Assembly: GCA_035651595.1 (NCBI GenBank)
Contig: DASRFJ010000207.1
Span: forward strand, 1 to 64,000
Source: JAFARZ01 sp035651595
GTDB taxonomy: Bacteria; Actinomycetota; Actinomycetes; Streptosporangiales; Streptosporangiaceae
DNA: 64,000 nucleotides
Direction of reading: 5' to 3'
The notes beneath the pieces are model-generated. The model ran no database searches. It had not been told where the DNA came from and saw nothing but the letters and a program-made list of their open reading frames with translations. How positions within the stretch are numbered: position 1 is the first letter of the stretch; every line of letters begins with the position of its first letter. A program made the position numbers and the translations under genes. Of this stretch, positions 25,492 through 33,727 are shown one piece after another.

Positions 25492-26859
25492 GTGGCAGAT
25501 TTCAATCGTGGCGACTACGACGCCATTGTTATCGGCGGCGGCCCGAGCGGATCCTCTTATGCCATTACGCTGGCCCGTCGCGGACATTCGGTGCTGCTCC
25601 TGGAACGGGAGCAGTTCCCGAGGTTTCACATCGGCGAATCATTGCTGACTTACACCGCCGACGTCTTGGAACAGCTCGGGGTTCTGGACAAGGTGAGCAA
25701 GGCCGGGTTCGTCGTCAAACGAGGGATCGAGCTCACCGGCACCGAGGGCACGTTCCGGCGGCTCGATCTGGCGAAGATCGGCGACGGGCTGCGGGGCTGG
25801 ACCTTCCACGTCGAGCGTTCCGAATTCGACAAGATCCTCCTCGACGCCGCCACCGAGACCCCCGGCGTCACCGTCCTCCAGAAGGCCCGCGTCACCAAGC
25901 TGCTCAAATCCGGCGAACGCATCACCGGCGTCCGGTACGCCCACGACGGCCAGGAGCAGGACTGCACCGCCAGGTTCGTCATCGACGCGAGCGGGCGGGC
26001 CGGCGTCATCGCCAGGGACCTCAACCTGCGCAAGTCCGACGACCATCTCAAGATGGCGGCCGTGTTCAAGCACCTCGGCGGCGTGGACGAAAGCAAGAAC
26101 CCCGCGACCGAGGGCGACATCCAGCTCGGCCTGCACAGCGACGGATGGCTCTGGGCCATCCCGATCCGCCCGGACACGATCAGCGTCGGCTGCGTGGCGC
26201 CCGCCGAGATCCTGCGGGCGTCGCGCCCCGACGAACTGTGGGCGGAGCACCTGACGCGGGTGCCCAGGATCCGCGAGCGCATCGAGGGCACGACCGTGGT
26301 CCGCGAGCTCAGCGGCGAGAACAACTTCGAGTACCACAGCGACACCCTCGCCGGACCTGGCTATTTCATCATCGGCGACGCCGGCTGCTTCACCGACCCG
26401 GTCTTCTCCGGCGGCGTGCTGCTCGCCCTCACCACGGGCCGGCGGGCCGCCGAGGAGAGCGCGATGTGCCTGGCCGGCGAGGCCGACGAGGCCGAGGCGG
26501 CAGAGCGCTACCAGAACTTCTTCAAGACCGGCTACGACGGGTATTACCGGCTCATCCGCGCCGTGTACGACAACCGGTACGCGGGCAACGGCCGCGAGCT
26601 GAGGGTGACGCCGTACGGCGACGACAAGCGCCTGGCCGGCGCCGGCTGGTGGGGCATCCAGGAGAAGCTCCGGGCCACGGCCGGCGGCCCGTTCGACACG
26701 GTGGAGGCGGTCGAACACTTCTGGCTGGTGCGGGCGCTCAACGGTGACTTCTGGTCCGGCGAGAACCGCTTCTTCCAGCGGCTGCGCGACGAAAAAGCGT
26801 GGCGCCTGTTCGGCGACTTCAAGCCGCAATACGGCTGCCCGGTGCACGCCGGCAATTGA
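25492..26859 (+). CDS. FAD-dependent halogenase-like oxidoreductase 1
   Basis: Flavoprotein of 455 aa. It has GGGPSGSSYA (FAD GxGxxG, residue 14), FHIGESLL near 46, the halogenase motif WLWAIP near residue 220, and GDAGCFTDPVFSGG near 295. GFVVKRG near residue 73 offers a Lys like the catalytic one of phenolic or acyl-ACP halogenases. It is paralogous along its length to 48202-49506. A chlorinase of the polyketide is the simplest reading; a non-halogenating monooxygenase cannot be excluded. GTG start with AAGGAG upstream, 39 nt after the hydrazine cassette. Confidence 0.8.
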   Translation: MADFNRGDYDAIVIGGGPSGSSYAITLARRGHSVLLLEREQFPRFHIGESLLTYTADVLEQLGVLDKVSKAGFVVKRGIELTGTEGTFRRLDLAKIGDGLRGWTFHVERSEFDKILLDAATETPGVTVLQKARVTKLLKSGERITGVRYAHDGQEQDCTARFVIDASGRAGVIARDLNLRKSDDHLKMAAVFKHLGGVDESKNPATEGDIQLGLHSDGWLWAIPIRPDTISVGCVAPAEILRASRPDELWAEHLTRVPRIRERIEGTTVVRELSGENNFEYHSDTLAGPGYFIIGDAGCFTDPVFSGGVLLALTTGRRAAEESAMCLAGEADEAEAAERYQNFFKTGYDGYYRLIRAVYDNRYAGNGRELRVTPYGDDKRLAGAGWWGIQEKLRATAGGPFDTVEAVEHFWLVRALNGDFWSGENRFFQRLRDEKAWRLFGDFKPQYGCPVHAGN

Positions 26860-26961
26860 CGGCTCCCGGCAATTAGCTCGCTCCCGGCAGGCTGGCCCGG
26901 CGGACGCGTGTCCCGCCGGGCCAGCCGTTCCGGCCAGCCGCCGCTCCGGCCGCGAAAGAAG

Positions 26962-27145
26962 ATTGCGGACATTTGCCCCATTTGGCAATATGTGCTCATG
27001 GCATGTCGTCTGGCTCAGGCCTGATATGGGCTGTCCACGCCTGCAAATCGGGCCTTTCTCCTTAATTCGGGCGCATCGCTAGGCGCGCCAGATTATTGCG
27101 GACACTTACCCCCCCCGGATCGGGGGGGTAAGTGTCCGCAATAAT
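26962..27145. mobile_element. MITE-family end remnants; perfect 24-bp terminal palindrome at 27092-27145
   Basis: Positions 27092-27115 (ATTATTGCGGACACTTACC plus a C-run) and 27122-27145 are exact reverse complements separated by 6 nt, i.e. two element ends joined with nothing between. A decayed end, ATTGCGGACATTTGCCCC, stands at 26962. The preceding GGCGCGCCAGA also precedes the element end at 35072. The 390-nt gap between convergent genes holds no other visible feature. Confidence 0.75.
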
Positions 27146-27250
27146 TGAGACCGGCGCTCGCCTGCCCGACTTATGCGTATATATCCGGCACGCTCGGCGC
27201 TGCGGCGGGCGTGTCCGGCGGCGGCCTGGCGGGCGGGACCCGCGCGGCCG

Positions 27251-27520
27251 TTATACGATGCGGAAGATTACGTCGTCGTCGGCTATTTCCGCTTCGAGCG
27301 AGCGGCCGGTGAGCATCGTGGCGACTTCTTCGTGCAGGAAGACTCGCACGCCGTCGGTCTCGATGACGTGGTCGCCGTCGCCGGGCCGCGGCGTGATGAA
27401 CAGCTCGAGCCCGCCGGCGGTGTCGCCGTGGACGATCCGCAGACCGGACGTCTCCGGCAGGTCCGGCCTGCTGGTCAGGCTGCGGATGGCCTCGACGGCG
27501 GGATGGTTCAGGGTCAGCAC
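27251..27520 (-). CDS. HesB/IscA-fold small protein lacking cysteines
   Basis: Eighty-nine residues, with LTLNHPAVEAIRSL at the start and DGVRVFLHEEVATML near residue 58, matching the layout of A-type Fe-S carrier domains. The three cluster-binding cysteines of true IscA/HesB are absent, as in a common actinobacterial subgroup, so it should not carry Fe-S. Function unknown. GTG start with AAGGAG seven bases away. It follows the tailoring operon after a terminator hairpin. Confidence 0.75.
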   Translation of the reverse strand: MLTLNHPAVEAIRSLTSRPDLPETSGLRIVHGDTAGGLELFITPRPGDGDHVIETDGVRVFLHEEVATMLTGRSLEAEIADDDVIFRIV

Positions 27521-27546
27521 AGCTACGCTCCTTAACTCAAAGATTC

Positions 27547-27583
27547 AGCGGAACGGACGGCGGTTTCACCCGTCCGTTCCGCT
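27547..27583. terminator. Hairpin terminator of the tailoring operon
   Basis: Fourteen-bp perfect inverted repeat AGCGGAACGGACGG / CCGTCCGTTCCGCT with a 9-nt loop, 18 nt past the stop of the minus-strand oxygenase gene and before the HesB-like gene. Confidence 0.7.
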
Positions 27584-27601
27584 CGTTCGTGCCGCATGGC
27601 G

Positions 27602-28345
27602 TCAGGCCGCGGCCTGCTGTGGCGCGGACCTGGTGTAGTCGACGCGGTAGCTGTTCCAGTCGCTGGAGATCGTCAGCGCGTGCCGGTCGATCTCGGTCTG
27701 GCGCCGGGCGGCGTGCTGCTCGTCCTCGGGGGTGTTCCGGTACGCGTCGTAGGACGCCTTGCTGTCCCACTGCGAGTAGACCACCACGAACGAGTTGTCG
27801 GCGCCCGTGGCGGCCAGATCTCCCTTGACGCCTTCTGGGCGGCGGCCGCGGATCCCGCGCAGCACGCTCTGCGAGCGGTAGCCGGGGGTTTCCACCAGCC
27901 ACTCGTGGGCCGAACCCACGGCGGCGACCAGGGCGTCCTGGTTTCGCGGTGCCACGTCGAGGATCTCGGCGACCGTGTAGTCGTCGCGATCGGGCGAGAT
28001 CTCGGTGACGCCGCCCAGCGCGGGATGCCGCTGGCTGAGCTCAACCTCGCACTGCATCAGCCTGGCGTAGGTCATGATCTCGAGGAAGACCGGCATGTCG
28101 CGGTGCTTGAACAGCTCGCCGGCGTAGCGCGCCTCCAGGTCCTCAAGCCCGCGCCACTGGATGAAGTTCAGCGTGCCGAGCTTGTCCTGACCGCGATGCA
28201 CGGTGCTCGACACCCAGCCGGGAAACGCGGCCGTGTCCACGACCTTCCGCATCTCCGTGACCAGGCTCTCCCGCTTGCCCGAGGTGTCGGTCTTGAACAG
28301 GTTGAGGACGGTCAGGTACCCGTGCTCTGGGTCGATGACTGGCAT
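27602..28345 (-). CDS. Tandem-ABM oxygenase, AlpJ/JadG/GilOII-like (ring-B C-C cleavage candidate)
   Basis: A 247-aa protein made of two ferredoxin-like antibiotic-biosynthesis-monooxygenase units (about residues 8-105 and 125-225). Features include VLNLFKTDTSGKRESLV, FPGWVSSTVHRGQD and, in the second half, VAEILDVAPRNQDALVAAV and YRSQSVLRG. Two-unit ABM proteins of this size include the reduced-flavin-dependent enzymes that open the angucycline B ring in kinamycin, jadomycin and gilvocarcin pathways. With the hydrazine cassette present, that role is likely but not proven. It is last in the minus-strand operon, 8 nt after the preceding gene. Confidence 0.78.
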   Translation of the reverse strand: MPVIDPEHGYLTVLNLFKTDTSGKRESLVTEMRKVVDTAAFPGWVSSTVHRGQDKLGTLNFIQWRGLEDLEARYAGELFKHRDMPVFLEIMTYARLMQCEVELSQRHPALGGVTEISPDRDDYTVAEILDVAPRNQDALVAAVGSAHEWLVETPGYRSQSVLRGIRGRRPEGVKGDLAATGADNSFVVVYSQWDSKASYDAYRNTPEDEQHAARRQTEIDRHALTISSDWNSYRVDYTRSAPQQAAA

Positions 28346-28353
28346 GAATCTCC

Positions 28354-29934
28354 TTAACTGTGTTCGGTTACCAATGGCCTCGCGGTCGGCTGGCCGAACC
28401 AGCGAGACAGGGCATCTCGCAGGCCACCCGCCCGCGGTTCGCCCGAGCCGGTCCACGCGACGTATCCGTCCGGGCGCACCAGCACGGCGTCGGTGCCGTC
28501 GAGCGCACCCGCCGGGGGGGACGTCGCGGTGACGACGTCGATCCGGTCCGTCCACCCTTCGGCGACCTCGCGCACCGTCCGGTCGTCGGCCAGGTCGAGC
28601 AGGACGCCGCGCCCGGCGTGCAGCAGGTCGAAGACGGACGCCCGCAGGCTCCGCCAGCTGCCCGCGGCCGACCGGCGCGGGGCGGGCCAGCCGGCCAGCC
28701 CGAAGGCTCCGGCCAGCTCGACGTCGGGCATCCGCCGCCCGAGCAGCGGCCCGCCGTCCCCGCCGTCCCCGCCGGCCTCGCTAGGCCCGACGTCGTAGCG
28801 GATGCCCAGGCCGGTGACCATCCCGGCGAGGTGGCGCTGCACCTCGGTGTGCGCCAGCAGCTCGCCGAGGACCTCCCGCATCGGATCCATCTCGTCGCCG
28901 CCCAGGTACAGGATGCTCTGCGCCAGAGTGTTGGCCAGGATGCGGGCCGCCACCGGGTGGCGCTCGGCGTGATAGGTGTCGAGCAGGCCCGGCGGCGCGT
29001 AGCCGCGGATGGCCGCGGCGAGCTTCCAGCCGAGGTTCACCGCGTCGCCCACCCCGGCGCTCATGCCCTGGGCGCCGATCGGCAGGTGGATGTGCGCGGC
29101 GTCGCCGAGCAGGAAGACGCGCCCGCGCCGGTATTCGGCGGCCTGGCGGCTGACGTCGGTGACGTAGCTGGTCCACAGCGGCTTCGCGCCGTGAATGTCC
29201 TCGCCGGTCAGCCGCTGCCAGGTGGCGGCCACGTCGCCGAACTCCGGCGCGCCCTCGCCCCGCCGCGGCGTCGCGCCGCGTTCGTACATGATGACGCGGT
29301 GCGTGGCCGGGCCCATCGGCAGCACCATCACGTTGCCGTTCGGCACTCGCTCGCCGGAGATGCGCGGCCGCAGCCGGCAGCCCGCGATGTCGGCGAACCA
29401 CATCTCGATGCGCTTGCTGGTACCGGGGAAGTCGATGCCGGCCAGCTTGCGGACCGTGCTCCGGGCGCCGTCGCAGCCGGCCAGGTACCTGGCGCGCAGC
29501 CGCCTCGGGCCGTCCGGCGTGGCGAGTTCGACGGTGACGCCGTCCGCGTCCTGGCCGAATCCGGTCAGCTCGGTGCCGCGGCGTACCTCGGCGCCCAGTT
29601 CCGTGGCCCACTTGGCCAGCACGGCCTCGGTGAACAGCTGCGGTTTCCCGCGCGCGCCGAACGAGCCGGCGTCCAGCACGCGGTAGTCGAGCTGGAGTCC
29701 GCCGAAGTGGCCGATCGGTATCGTGTGCACCTGACCGAATCGGTGGAGCAGGCCGCGCTGGCCGAACTCCTCGATGGTGCGGGACGAGAATCCGAGCGCG
29801 CGGGACTGCTTCATCGGCTCGGTGAGCCGGTCCACGACGATGGTCTCGATGCCGGCCAGCCGCAGTTCGCCGGCCAGCATCAGCCCGGTCGGGCCGGCCC
29901 CGGCGACGATCACGTCCGTGTCAAAACGTTCCAT
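28354..29934 (-). CDS. FAD-dependent aromatic polyketide monooxygenase 1
   Basis: PheA/TetX-type flavoprotein hydroxylase of 526 aa: VAGAGPTGLMLAGEL (residue 11), YLAGCDGARSTVRK (DG motif, near 165), RVFLLGDAAHIHLPIGAQGM (GD motif, near 287), and a C-terminal thioredoxin-like domain ending LVRPDGYVAWTG. Such enzymes hydroxylate or dehydrate angucyclinones (UrdE, JadH, AlpE types); which step it performs cannot be told. Its start overlaps the upstream monooxygenase by 25 nt. A GGDGGDGG repeat near residue 395 is odd but short. Confidence 0.88.
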   Translation of the reverse strand: MERFDTDVIVAGAGPTGLMLAGELRLAGIETIVVDRLTEPMKQSRALGFSSRTIEEFGQRGLLHRFGQVHTIPIGHFGGLQLDYRVLDAGSFGARGKPQLFTEAVLAKWATELGAEVRRGTELTGFGQDADGVTVELATPDGPRRLRARYLAGCDGARSTVRKLAGIDFPGTSKRIEMWFADIAGCRLRPRISGERVPNGNVMVLPMGPATHRVIMYERGATPRRGEGAPEFGDVAATWQRLTGEDIHGAKPLWTSYVTDVSRQAAEYRRGRVFLLGDAAHIHLPIGAQGMSAGVGDAVNLGWKLAAAIRGYAPPGLLDTYHAERHPVAARILANTLAQSILYLGGDEMDPMREVLGELLAHTEVQRHLAGMVTGLGIRYDVGPSEAGGDGGDGGPLLGRRMPDVELAGAFGLAGWPAPRRSAAGSWRSLRASVFDLLHAGRGVLLDLADDRTVREVAEGWTDRIDVVTATSPPAGALDGTDAVLVRPDGYVAWTGSGEPRAGGLRDALSRWFGQPTARPLVTEHS

Positions 29935-31370
29935 TCCTTACCTCCGGTCAACTGCTCAATGGCCCCGGTCAGCTCCGTGTCGTCGTCGCCGGCCCAGGCG
30001 ATGTAACCGTCCGGCCGGAGCAGCAGCATGGTGACTCCCGGCCGCACCTCGTCGGGCGTGGCGTGGATCGTCCGGATCGGGAGGTCGACCTCGGCCGACG
30101 CGGTGAGCCGGACCAGCACGGGTTCCGTCCCCAGCGCCAGGCCCGCGGTGACGAGCGCGCCCGACTCGTCCCGCAGCCGGACGCCGGGAACGCGCCGTCC
30201 CGCCAGCGGGGAGCCGCGCTGCCCGTAGCGGTCGTCGAGGCCGGTGACGACCCGGGCCAGGTGGCCGCGCACCGGATCAAGCCCGATCAGTTCGGCCAGC
30301 ACGGCACGCAGCGGCTCGATCTCAAGGCCGCCGAGCAGCAGCATCTCCTGCGCCGTGACATAGTCGAGTACCCGGGCCGCGATCGCCCGCCGCTCGTGGT
30401 GATAGGTGTCAAGCAACCGCTCGTGCGCCCGGCCGTTGACCACCGCGGCCAGCTTCCAGCCCAGGTTGACCGCGTCCTGGAGGCCGACGTTCAGCGCCTG
30501 GCCGCCGATCGGCATGTGCCAGTGCGCGGCGTCGCCGGCCAGCAGGACACGTCCCCTCCGGTACTCCTCGACCAGCCCGGTGGCGTTGTCGAACCCGTCC
30601 ACCCAGATGGGCTGCCCGCCGGAGATGTCCTCGCCGGTGACCTTCGCCCACAGCCGGACGACGTCGGCGAAGCCGGGCTCCGCCACCTCGTGGCCGGGGG
30701 CGTGCACCATCACCCGGGTAACCCCGGCGCGGGTCCCGGCCGCGGCGAACCCGCCGTCGAGCCGTTCGAACCGGCGGTCGCGGATCTCGATGCCGGTCAC
30801 GTCGGCCCGCAGCAGCTGCCTGGTCGCCCGCGTGACCGCGGACGTGAATCCGCCGAGCCGCCGCACGGCGCTTTCCGCGCCGTCGCAGCCGACCAGGTAC
30901 CGCGCCTGCACGCGGACGTCCCCGCCGGGCCCGCGCGCGACGCAGGTGACCCGGTCCGCCGACGCCGAGGTCACCAGGCCGGTCATCTCGTGCGCGCGCA
31001 GCACGGTGGCGCCCAGTTGCCTGGCGCGCAGTTCGAGTGCGCTCTCGGTCCGGTACTGCGGCACCTTCCAGTTCCCGGCCTGGTCGCTGTCCAGGCCGGA
31101 CAGGTCGAAGGACAGCCCGCCGAAGTGCGTCCTCGGCTCCGGGGCCGCCTCAAGCAGCAGCGATCCGAACCCGCGCTCGGCCAGCAGCTCGGCGGTCAGC
31201 GTGGTCAGCATGCTGGCCCGTGACTCGGTCATCGGGCTGGCCAGGCGCTCGACCACCACCACCGGTACACGGGCCCGCCGCAGCTCGGCGGCGAGCATGA
31301 GCCCGACCGGGCCGGCGCCGACGACGACGACCTCGGTTTGCTTATCGTGCGGTTCGTGCACCGCGGTCAC
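29910..31370 (-). CDS. FAD-dependent aromatic polyketide monooxygenase 2
   Basis: 486-aa paralogue of the neighbouring hydroxylases: VVGAGPVGLMLAAEL near residue 15, LVGCDGAESAVRRL near 165, RVLLAGDAAHWHMPIGGQAL near 280 and LLRPDGYIAWAG near the end. GTG at 31370 overlaps the stop of the fusion gene (GTGA). Substrate and step unknown. Three such oxygenases fit the several oxidations needed between an angucyclinone and a benzofluorene. Confidence 0.87.
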   Translation of the reverse strand: MTAVHEPHDKQTEVVVVGAGPVGLMLAAELRRARVPVVVVERLASPMTESRASMLTTLTAELLAERGFGSLLLEAAPEPRTHFGGLSFDLSGLDSDQAGNWKVPQYRTESALELRARQLGATVLRAHEMTGLVTSASADRVTCVARGPGGDVRVQARYLVGCDGAESAVRRLGGFTSAVTRATRQLLRADVTGIEIRDRRFERLDGGFAAAGTRAGVTRVMVHAPGHEVAEPGFADVVRLWAKVTGEDISGGQPIWVDGFDNATGLVEEYRRGRVLLAGDAAHWHMPIGGQALNVGLQDAVNLGWKLAAVVNGRAHERLLDTYHHERRAIAARVLDYVTAQEMLLLGGLEIEPLRAVLAELIGLDPVRGHLARVVTGLDDRYGQRGSPLAGRRVPGVRLRDESGALVTAGLALGTEPVLVRLTASAEVDLPIRTIHATPDEVRPGVTMLLLRPDGYIAWAGDDDTELTGAIEQLTGGKEWNVLTRT

Positions 31371-33727
31371 GCCGCCGCACGCTGGCGGGCGGCATCCTCC
31401 GCGTGGGCCTTCGCGAGGCGCAGCGTGGCCAGGCTGTTCCCGCCGAGCGCGGCCCGGACCGCCTGCCGCGTGGCGGACACGTCGGCGTCCTCGCCGAGCG
31501 CGCTGACGTTCAGCCGCACGGTGTGCCGCGACGTCACCAGCACGCCGCCGCCGGCCCGCGGCTCGATCAGCCAGCGCCCGGTGTGCAGCGCCAGCACCGG
31601 GGGCAGCACGATCTGCTTGTAGATGATCTCGCGGTGCGGCTGGCACACCCGCACCGATCGCGTGGTGTGGATCGATCCGTCCTTGGCGCGGGTGTCCATC
31701 TCGAGAACCTGGAGCCCTGGTGTCTGTTCGTCCAGCGATACGCGGGCGACGTGGGGGAGCCGTTCCCGCCACAGCTGGGCCTCGTTGAGGAAGTCGTAGA
31801 CATCCTCGGCGGCCCCGTCGACCGGTACCGTGTCGTCGAACGTGAACAGCTGATCGGGTCCGGCCAGCTCCGCGCGCTCCTTGAGCGCCCGCAGCTCCGC
31901 TTCGCTGTTGCGGTCCACGGCCTCGCCGATCCAGTCGAGGTCGGCGGGGTCACCGGTCGCCGCGGCGAAGTCGTGCAGCAGGCGCACGTGACATGCTGTT
32001 CCGGACACGGTCTCCACGATCCAGCTGCCGCCCATGCTCCGGACCGGCGGCACGGACCGCTCCTGGCGGAAGGCGATCGTCAGCCGCGCCCGGTCGTGGT
32101 GCCGTCGCGACGTCCAGCTTCGCGCGGTCCCGTTCGCGGTCGCCCAGATCCGGATCAGCTCCTCGTTCGCGTCACCCTCGGCGCGCTCCGCGTGGATGGT
32201 GGGCGGGAACATCTCCGGCCAGCCGCCGACGTCCGCCAGCAGCTCGTACACCCGGCCGGCCGGCGCGCTCACCGAGATCTCGTGCATGACGTGCCGGACG
32301 GTGCTCGCCGGCTCGCCGAACCAGCGCCGGAGCGCCGCCTCCTGGCCGCCGCTCCCCGATTCCGCCCACACCACGTGACCGTCGGGGCGGATCAGCACCG
32401 CTTCGGTTCCCGCGGCGGCATGGACCGTATCGACGCGATCCGCCCATCCGCTGGCGGTGGGGGCTGCCTCAGCGGTGATCAGGATCCCGCGTGCCGGGTG
32501 CAGCAGATCGGCGACGTTCACGCTGCCGCCGTCGGCGAGTGCCACGTCCACGTGCGGCATGCGCGTCCCCGCCATCGGGTGTCCGCTGTCGCCCGTGTCG
32601 TACCGGATGTCCAGCCCGCTCACCATCCCGGCCAGGTGGCGCGCGGCCGCCGGGATCGTGATCAGCTCGGCCATGACCGTCCGCAGCGGCTCGATCTCCT
32701 GGCCGCTGAGGTTGAGGATCCCCTGAGCCCTGGTGTTGCGCAGCACCCGGGCGCCGACCGGATGCCGTTCGTCGTGGTAGCTGTCGAGCAGCCCGTCCGG
32801 CGCCCAGCCCCTGATCGTCGCGGCGAGTTTCCAGCCCAGGTTGGCGGCGTCCTGCACGCCGACGCTGAGCCCCTGCCCGCCGGCCGGCAGGTGGATGTGC
32901 GCGGCGTCGCCGGCGAGCAGCACGCGACCGCGCCGGTACTGCGTCACCTGACGCGTGGCGTCGGTGAAGCTGCTCACCCACAGCGCGCGCCCGTCGTGGA
33001 TGGATTCGCCGGTGAGGCGCTGCCAGGCGTCCGCTAGCTCGGGGAAGGTCAGTTCCCGGTCGCGCTGCGGCGGCGTCCCGTTCTCGCAGACGATGATGCG
33101 GTCGATGCCCTCTTCCAGCGGCCCGGCCATGATCATGCCGCCCGGAACCCGCTCGCCGATCATCCGCGGCCGTATCTCGCACCCGGTGACGTCGGCCAGG
33201 TACATCTCGCGGGTCGCGTCCGAGCCGGGGAAGTCGAAGCCGGCGAGCTGGCGGACCGTGCTCCGGCCGCCGTCGCAGCCGGCCAGGTAGCTCGCCGTGT
33301 GCTCGGCCCGGCCTGCCGGGCCCTCGGTCACCACGACGACGCCGTCCGGCGTGTCGCCGATGCCGGTGACGGTGTACCCGCGGCACACCGTGGCGCCCAG
33401 CTCGAGCGCCCAGTTCTCCAGCATCTCCTCGATCTTGTACTGCGGTATCCCGCGCACGCCGAAATGCGCGCCGTCGAGCACGCCGTAGTCCATCGGGATC
33501 CCGCCGAAATGGCCCATCCGGCTGATCTCCGCCCGTTCGAACCTGGCCAGCAGCCCGCGCTGGTGAAAGACCTCGGTCGCGCGCGCGGTGAAGCCGACGC
33601 CGCGGGACTCCCGGCTACGGGTGGTCCTGCGCTCGAAGACGGTGACGCCTACGCCGCCAAGGCGCAGCTCGCCGGCCAGCATCAGCCCGACCGGCCCGGC
33701 GCCGACGATGATCACATCGGTGTTCAT
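31367..33727 (-). CDS. Fused FAD monooxygenase - aromatase/cyclase
   Basis: One 786-aa frame encodes two enzymes. Residues 1-480 are a complete aromatic hydroxylase (IIVGAGPVGLMLAGEL, YLAGCDGGRSTVRQ, RVLLAGDAAHIHLPAGGQGL, C-terminal LIRPDGHVVW). From Met481 (HEISVSAPAGRVYELLADV) to the end is a two-repeat START-fold aromatase/cyclase, the kind that closes and aromatises the first ring; the second repeat begins near FTFDDTVPVDGAAEDVYDFL. There is no stop or clear ribosome site at the junction, so a true fusion is likely. This is the only aromatase in the window. The stop and start overlaps on both sides imply one operon. Confidence 0.88.
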   Translation of the reverse strand: MNTDVIIVGAGPVGLMLAGELRLGGVGVTVFERRTTRSRESRGVGFTARATEVFHQRGLLARFERAEISRMGHFGGIPMDYGVLDGAHFGVRGIPQYKIEEMLENWALELGATVCRGYTVTGIGDTPDGVVVVTEGPAGRAEHTASYLAGCDGGRSTVRQLAGFDFPGSDATREMYLADVTGCEIRPRMIGERVPGGMIMAGPLEEGIDRIIVCENGTPPQRDRELTFPELADAWQRLTGESIHDGRALWVSSFTDATRQVTQYRRGRVLLAGDAAHIHLPAGGQGLSVGVQDAANLGWKLAATIRGWAPDGLLDSYHDERHPVGARVLRNTRAQGILNLSGQEIEPLRTVMAELITIPAAARHLAGMVSGLDIRYDTGDSGHPMAGTRMPHVDVALADGGSVNVADLLHPARGILITAEAAPTASGWADRVDTVHAAAGTEAVLIRPDGHVVWAESGSGGQEAALRRWFGEPASTVRHVMHEISVSAPAGRVYELLADVGGWPEMFPPTIHAERAEGDANEELIRIWATANGTARSWTSRRHHDRARLTIAFRQERSVPPVRSMGGSWIVETVSGTACHVRLLHDFAAATGDPADLDWIGEAVDRNSEAELRALKERAELAGPDQLFTFDDTVPVDGAAEDVYDFLNEAQLWRERLPHVARVSLDEQTPGLQVLEMDTRAKDGSIHTTRSVRVCQPHREIIYKQIVLPPVLALHTGRWLIEPRAGGGVLVTSRHTVRLNVSALGEDADVSATRQAVRAALGGNSLATLRLAKAHAEDAARQRAAA

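Noticed and set aside
23476..25629. 717-codon minus-strand frame over the hydrazine cassette
   Set aside because: Mirror of the coupled plus-strand ferredoxin and 634-aa gene; low-complexity composition typical of shadows.
27092..27145. CRISPR or attachment site reading of the 24-bp palindrome
   Set aside because: There is no array of spaced direct repeats and no integrase or Cas gene; the same ends bound longer elements elsewhere.
27251..27520. Fe-S carrier (IscA/HesB) function for the 89-aa protein
   Set aside because: None of the three cluster-binding cysteines is present.
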